Shown here: positions 31,001 to 32,512 of the stretch, in pieces
Numbering within the stretch: position 1 is the stretch's first letter
How the letters are laid out: every line of letters begins with the position of its first letter
DNA from: CAYMTT01 sp964393465
GTDB taxonomy: Bacteria; Patescibacteriota; Minisyncoccia; Minisyncoccales; MHMH01
Length of the DNA stretch: 32,512 bases
NCBI GenBank assembly: GCA_964393465.1
Contig: CAYMTT010000009.1
Coordinates: 1-32,512 of the forward strand
Reading direction: 5' to 3'
The notes under the pieces: model-generated
Told to the model about the DNA's origin: nothing
The model's input: only the letters and a program-made list of their open reading frames with translations
Databases searched by the model: none
Program-made: the position numbers and the translations under genes

Positions 31001-32168
31001 CTTCCATTGTTGAAGTTGAAACAGCCAACACTGTAGTTATCGTAGAGGTAGAATTCAAGGAAAAATCTGAAACTTCATCTGGCCCAGGTTCTAGTTTTGG
31101 TTCTAACTCAGATTCCGGCTTTAATTCCAGCTCTAAATCGGAAAAAGATTTATTAGAATTTGAAGCTGCTTCTTTCGATTCTTTTGGCAATTCTACAATC
31201 GGCCCTGCGCGGAAAAAATTCATTCGAGATATTAAATTCGCTAAATGGTTCTTTGCTCTTTTTAATTGATAAACAAATTCTTCCCAAAATGATATTTCAT
31301 CACTTTCAGCAAATTTTCCTTCCTTTAAAGCTTCGGCTAATTCATTTCTTATTTCGCTGGCTAGTTGTTTTTTATATTCTTTACTTATTCCATACGGCGT
31401 TATATGTGGATTCCATTTATTGTAAAGAGTCAAAAACTGTTGCTCGAGTTGAATAATATTATCATTACCACTTTCTTTACCAATAATAAATAATTTATTT
31501 TTCTTTATTTCTATCTTCCCCGCCCATCCCATTATTAATTTTGCTTCTTCCCAAGCAATTTTATGAGATTCGTTTCCTTGTTTTCTTAAATCAAAATAGT
31601 ACCACAAGCCATCATATAATTTCATCGATTTTAAATTATTAAAAGCGATAAAAATTTCAATTGTTTTATTCGTAATATTAACACTTTCTAAGGCCAAACT
31701 TGCCGCCGGACTGGCAGAACTTCCTTTTTTAAATAAAGAATATATATTTTTCCCAACTTTCTGCCAATGAGAGAAAAGGTTTATTTTTTCATCAAGAATA
31801 TTATTAAAATAACTTCTGGCTTCGGATTTATATTTTTGAGTTAATATCATATCCATAAATTCCACCTCATCGAGCGCTCCCAAAAATAGAATTCCGTAAG
31901 TTAAATCCTCTGATTCTTTATAATTAATGATTCGGTTTAAAACTTGTTTTATTTCTTCTTGAGTAAAATTAGAAAAAAACGGAAAATTGGAAATTTCTAG
32001 AATATCAGTTATTTTTTCCATATTTTCACTTTTAATCTCTTGAGCATTTACTGTGAATGCTAATATCAATAAAAAAACGATTACTAATGTAATCGCTATA
32101 AAAAACAAAAAATCGCCCTCCGTGTTAGTAAAATTTTTTATTTTATCTCTACATCTACCACTCGCCAT
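28032..32168 (-). CDS. Giant surface protein: three lamin-tail domains plus beta-helix
   Basis: A 1378-residue predicted exported protein. A basic start and a long hydrophobic segment (20-42, ending VNAQ) act as signal or anchor. Residues 45-325 are helical and unrecognised. An acidic Glu/Ser/Thr linker (340-440) follows. Three lamin-tail domains come next: 452-600 (INEIAWMGTENSYNDEWIEL), 620-770 (ITEIQIEDASSTNHDFIKI, more divergent) and 793-948 (FNEIAWAGTDANSADEWIEL). Residues 975-1375 form a right-handed beta-helix with repeated 'V.I..G..I.F' and 'N.F..N' rungs in two stretches. Lamin-tail domains on bacterial surface proteins are thought to aid binding or anchoring. The beta-helix suggests polysaccharide binding or adhesion, but no catalytic motif is clear. 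The gene is AT-rich compared with most of the glycan operon. Confidence 0.8.
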   Translation of the reverse strand: MASGRCRDKIKNFTNTEGDFLFFIAITLVIVFLLILAFTVNAQEIKSENMEKITDILEISNFPFFSNFTQEEIKQVLNRIINYKESEDLTYGILFLGALDEVEFMDMILTQKYKSEARSYFNNILDEKINLFSHWQKVGKNIYSLFKKGSSASPAASLALESVNITNKTIEIFIAFNNLKSMKLYDGLWYYFDLRKQGNESHKIAWEEAKLIMGWAGKIEIKKNKLFIIGKESGNDNIIQLEQQFLTLYNKWNPHITPYGISKEYKKQLASEIRNELAEALKEGKFAESDEISFWEEFVYQLKRAKNHLANLISRMNFFRAGPIVELPKESKEAASNSNKSFSDLELELKPESELEPKLEPGPDEVSDFSLNSTSTITTVLAVSTSTMEAATTTNIEDSPPENSTSTNFESESEIESEPELESELEAESEQEESIPSEPQLCRHMGQEPRRFRVLINEIAWMGTENSYNDEWIELKNIWGVPLDLSGWQLLDKDGQVAVIFEEESIISPNDFYLLERTDDETVPGIPADLIYTGSLNNTDEALYLFDDKCQLEDKVIAAGGWPAGDNTGKRSMERTDFFNWHTFQGVVKKEVWGTPKEKNGRPPRSIKILSSPEPALASAPPLLITEIQIEDASSTNHDFIKIHNPTDKKADISSFQLKKKSSTGREYSIRLFPQGSEIPAQGYFLWANYGQADASSTQTLAKDNSIALLDKEKNILDAVDWGSSTDPFVEGNPFSINTSTYEIIKRKWSTTTESYIDTNNNEDDFKIWTSGSESENAENEAEESEKKSPQKNYSVIFNEIAWAGTDANSADEWIELYNQATSSVDLAGWKIKKNEEEWITFATSSIPAQGYYLLERTDDQTISDIPADYFFTGGLNNSGEKLELFNSAGLLVDKIDCSDGWPGGQASPIYTSMEKVDSENWSGNNRIPWEDWQGRDADGNRVYGTPKTQNSVSKDFTVVQPGGFTIDDNFLLINLGSPYIIEGKIIVDSLGDLKIESGTVIKFKEDSGFDIEGKMEAENVIFTSFEEGQYWDWLSFKEGSEGDLERVIIEHGGRLHCPGFNPECPSHTEGMIHVNRGVLNIENATVTDSQTYGLWFENSSGELKNVEFNHNDYQNNISIALYIQGKLSDPVIKNSTFSNNKNSILIKQMAAPEIENNIFEGNVTTVETNNLLGNFSGNTAKNNDVNEILVSGFGFSEEVDKIEWKKSSLSYIINGSLSVPFESILEIKSGTNIKFKDGSIKVAGILEAKGTEQEKILFTSFAEKKGAGNYFSFSNEDSIIEHAIVENGGYLGRMGGINVQIGVIKIEDTTTALKNVLIRDNEVGIGLINGDFSGDTKSVNIEGNKIGIYVKGKCPDLKGIIFGNNENYNVWPEHCEK

Positions 32169-32511
32169 TAAGAATTATATATTGAATAAATTCTTCCAAA
32201 CTACAATTTAATACGTATACTTTTAATTTATTCTTAAAAAAATATATATAAGTTCCTCCTAAATGTTCTTCTTCTTTTGTTTTTATTACAGAAGTATTTC
32301 CAATTTTATCTTTTTCTAATAAACTAATTAATCCAAAATCACTAAATAATTTCTCCGCCCATTGTTTTAACTCTATATTCTGATCAATATGATAAACATC
32401 AATCGATAAAATCTTTCCATGACCATTTATTCCTTCTAAACCCATACTTGCTACTTGATATTCTTCTACTTCTCTTTCTGGAATATATTCAATTTCTTTA
32501 ACTCCTTGCCA
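32155..32511 (-). CDS. Unidentified protein, C-terminal 118 residues (cut by window edge)
   Basis: The frame is open to the right edge, so the true start lies beyond the window; the ATG at 32445 is internal. The visible part reads WQGVKEIEYIPEREVEEYQVASMGLEG onward and ends YIILNGEW. I do not recognise the family. It has mixed alpha/beta character (ILSIDVYHIDQNIELKQWAEKLF; GGTYIYFFKNKLKVYVLNCSLEEFIQYI), with a hydrophobic beta hairpin near the end and one Cys. It is AT-rich like the lamin-tail gene, which it overlaps by 14 bases, so the two are in one operon and probably act together at the cell surface. Confidence 0.65.
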   Translation of the reverse strand, partial: WQGVKEIEYIPEREVEEYQVASMGLEGINGHGKILSIDVYHIDQNIELKQWAEKLFSDFGLISLLEKDKIGNTSVIKTKEEEHLGGTYIYFFKNKLKVYVLNCSLEEFIQYIILNGEW

Positions 32512-32512
32512 C

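Noticed and set aside
1..32512. Alternative genetic code (TGA as glycine or tryptophan)
   Set aside because: TGA ends several complete genes at natural family ends (for example 639-641, 602-604, 6472-6474), and no in-frame TGA interrupts recognised proteins.

Overview
The window looks like a Candidate Phyla Radiation (Patescibacteria) genome, probably Parcubacteria. The evidence is a 1406-residue secreted protein with a peptidoglycan-binding domain followed by repeated beta-sandwich modules (the usual putative S-layer protein of that group), a DUF5667 membrane protein next to a small ECF-type sigma factor, a large lamin-tail-domain surface protein, and a shortened UDP-sugar dehydrogenase. TGA ends several genes (for example at 639-641 and 602-604), so the TGA-as-glycine code of Gracilibacteria/SR1 does not apply. 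There are no rRNA, tRNA, CRISPR or transposase genes. No gene-free stretch reaches 300 bases; the longest gaps are 24613-24755, 20264-20391 and 26056-26163, and each carries regulatory signals described below.

Region 1 (1-19032) is a surface-glycan locus. Its core is a tightly packed minus-strand run from 17816 down to 2367, in which most neighbours overlap by 4 to 38 bases. In transcription order it encodes a short UDP-glucose/GDP-mannose dehydrogenase, two sugar-nucleotide epimerases, a NodB-type polysaccharide deacetylase, a FemAB/GNAT-like transferase, a GT4 glycosyltransferase, a DegT-type aminotransferase, three more GT4 enzymes, a methyltransferase, two sulfotransferases, another GT4, a GT39-like membrane protein and a flippase-like LPG-synthase-family membrane protein. 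A consensus sigma70 promoter (TTGACA, 16 bases, TATAAT) sits directly upstream at 17845-17872. At its edges are a sixth GT4 gene on the plus strand, a GT2 polyprenyl-phosphate glycosyltransferase, a third sulfotransferase and a GT39 fragment running off the left edge. Together these suggest a uronic-acid-containing, deacetylated, methylated and sulfated surface polysaccharide or glycoprotein glycan. No Wzy polymerase, Wzx flippase or PAPS-synthesis gene is visible.

Region 2 (19025-26658) is an envelope and regulation block, all on the minus strand. In transcription order it encodes a winged-helix regulator, an ECF-like sigma factor, a DUF5667 single-pass membrane protein (possible anti-sigma), the S-layer-like protein and a secreted Glu-rich fibronectin-like protein. 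The regulator-sigma gap holds five TGWCA repeats spaced 20-22 bases apart. An intrinsic terminator lies exactly at the sigma stop codon. The S-layer and sigma genes both have leaders containing short candidate upstream ORFs.

Region 3 (26720-32511) encodes a membrane-anchored (alpha/alpha) toroid protein, a 1378-residue protein with three lamin-tail domains and a beta-helix, and an unidentified gene cut by the right edge. The lamin-tail gene and the cut gene are clearly more AT-rich than most of the glycan operon.

Two features run through the window. Shine-Dalgarno motifs are almost absent in front of genes, and several promoters place the predicted transcription start on or next to the start codon, which suggests leaderless mRNAs. 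Plus-strand terminators are also nested inside the 3' coding ends of the convergent minus-strand genes. All functional calls rest on motif recognition by eye; no database search was run.
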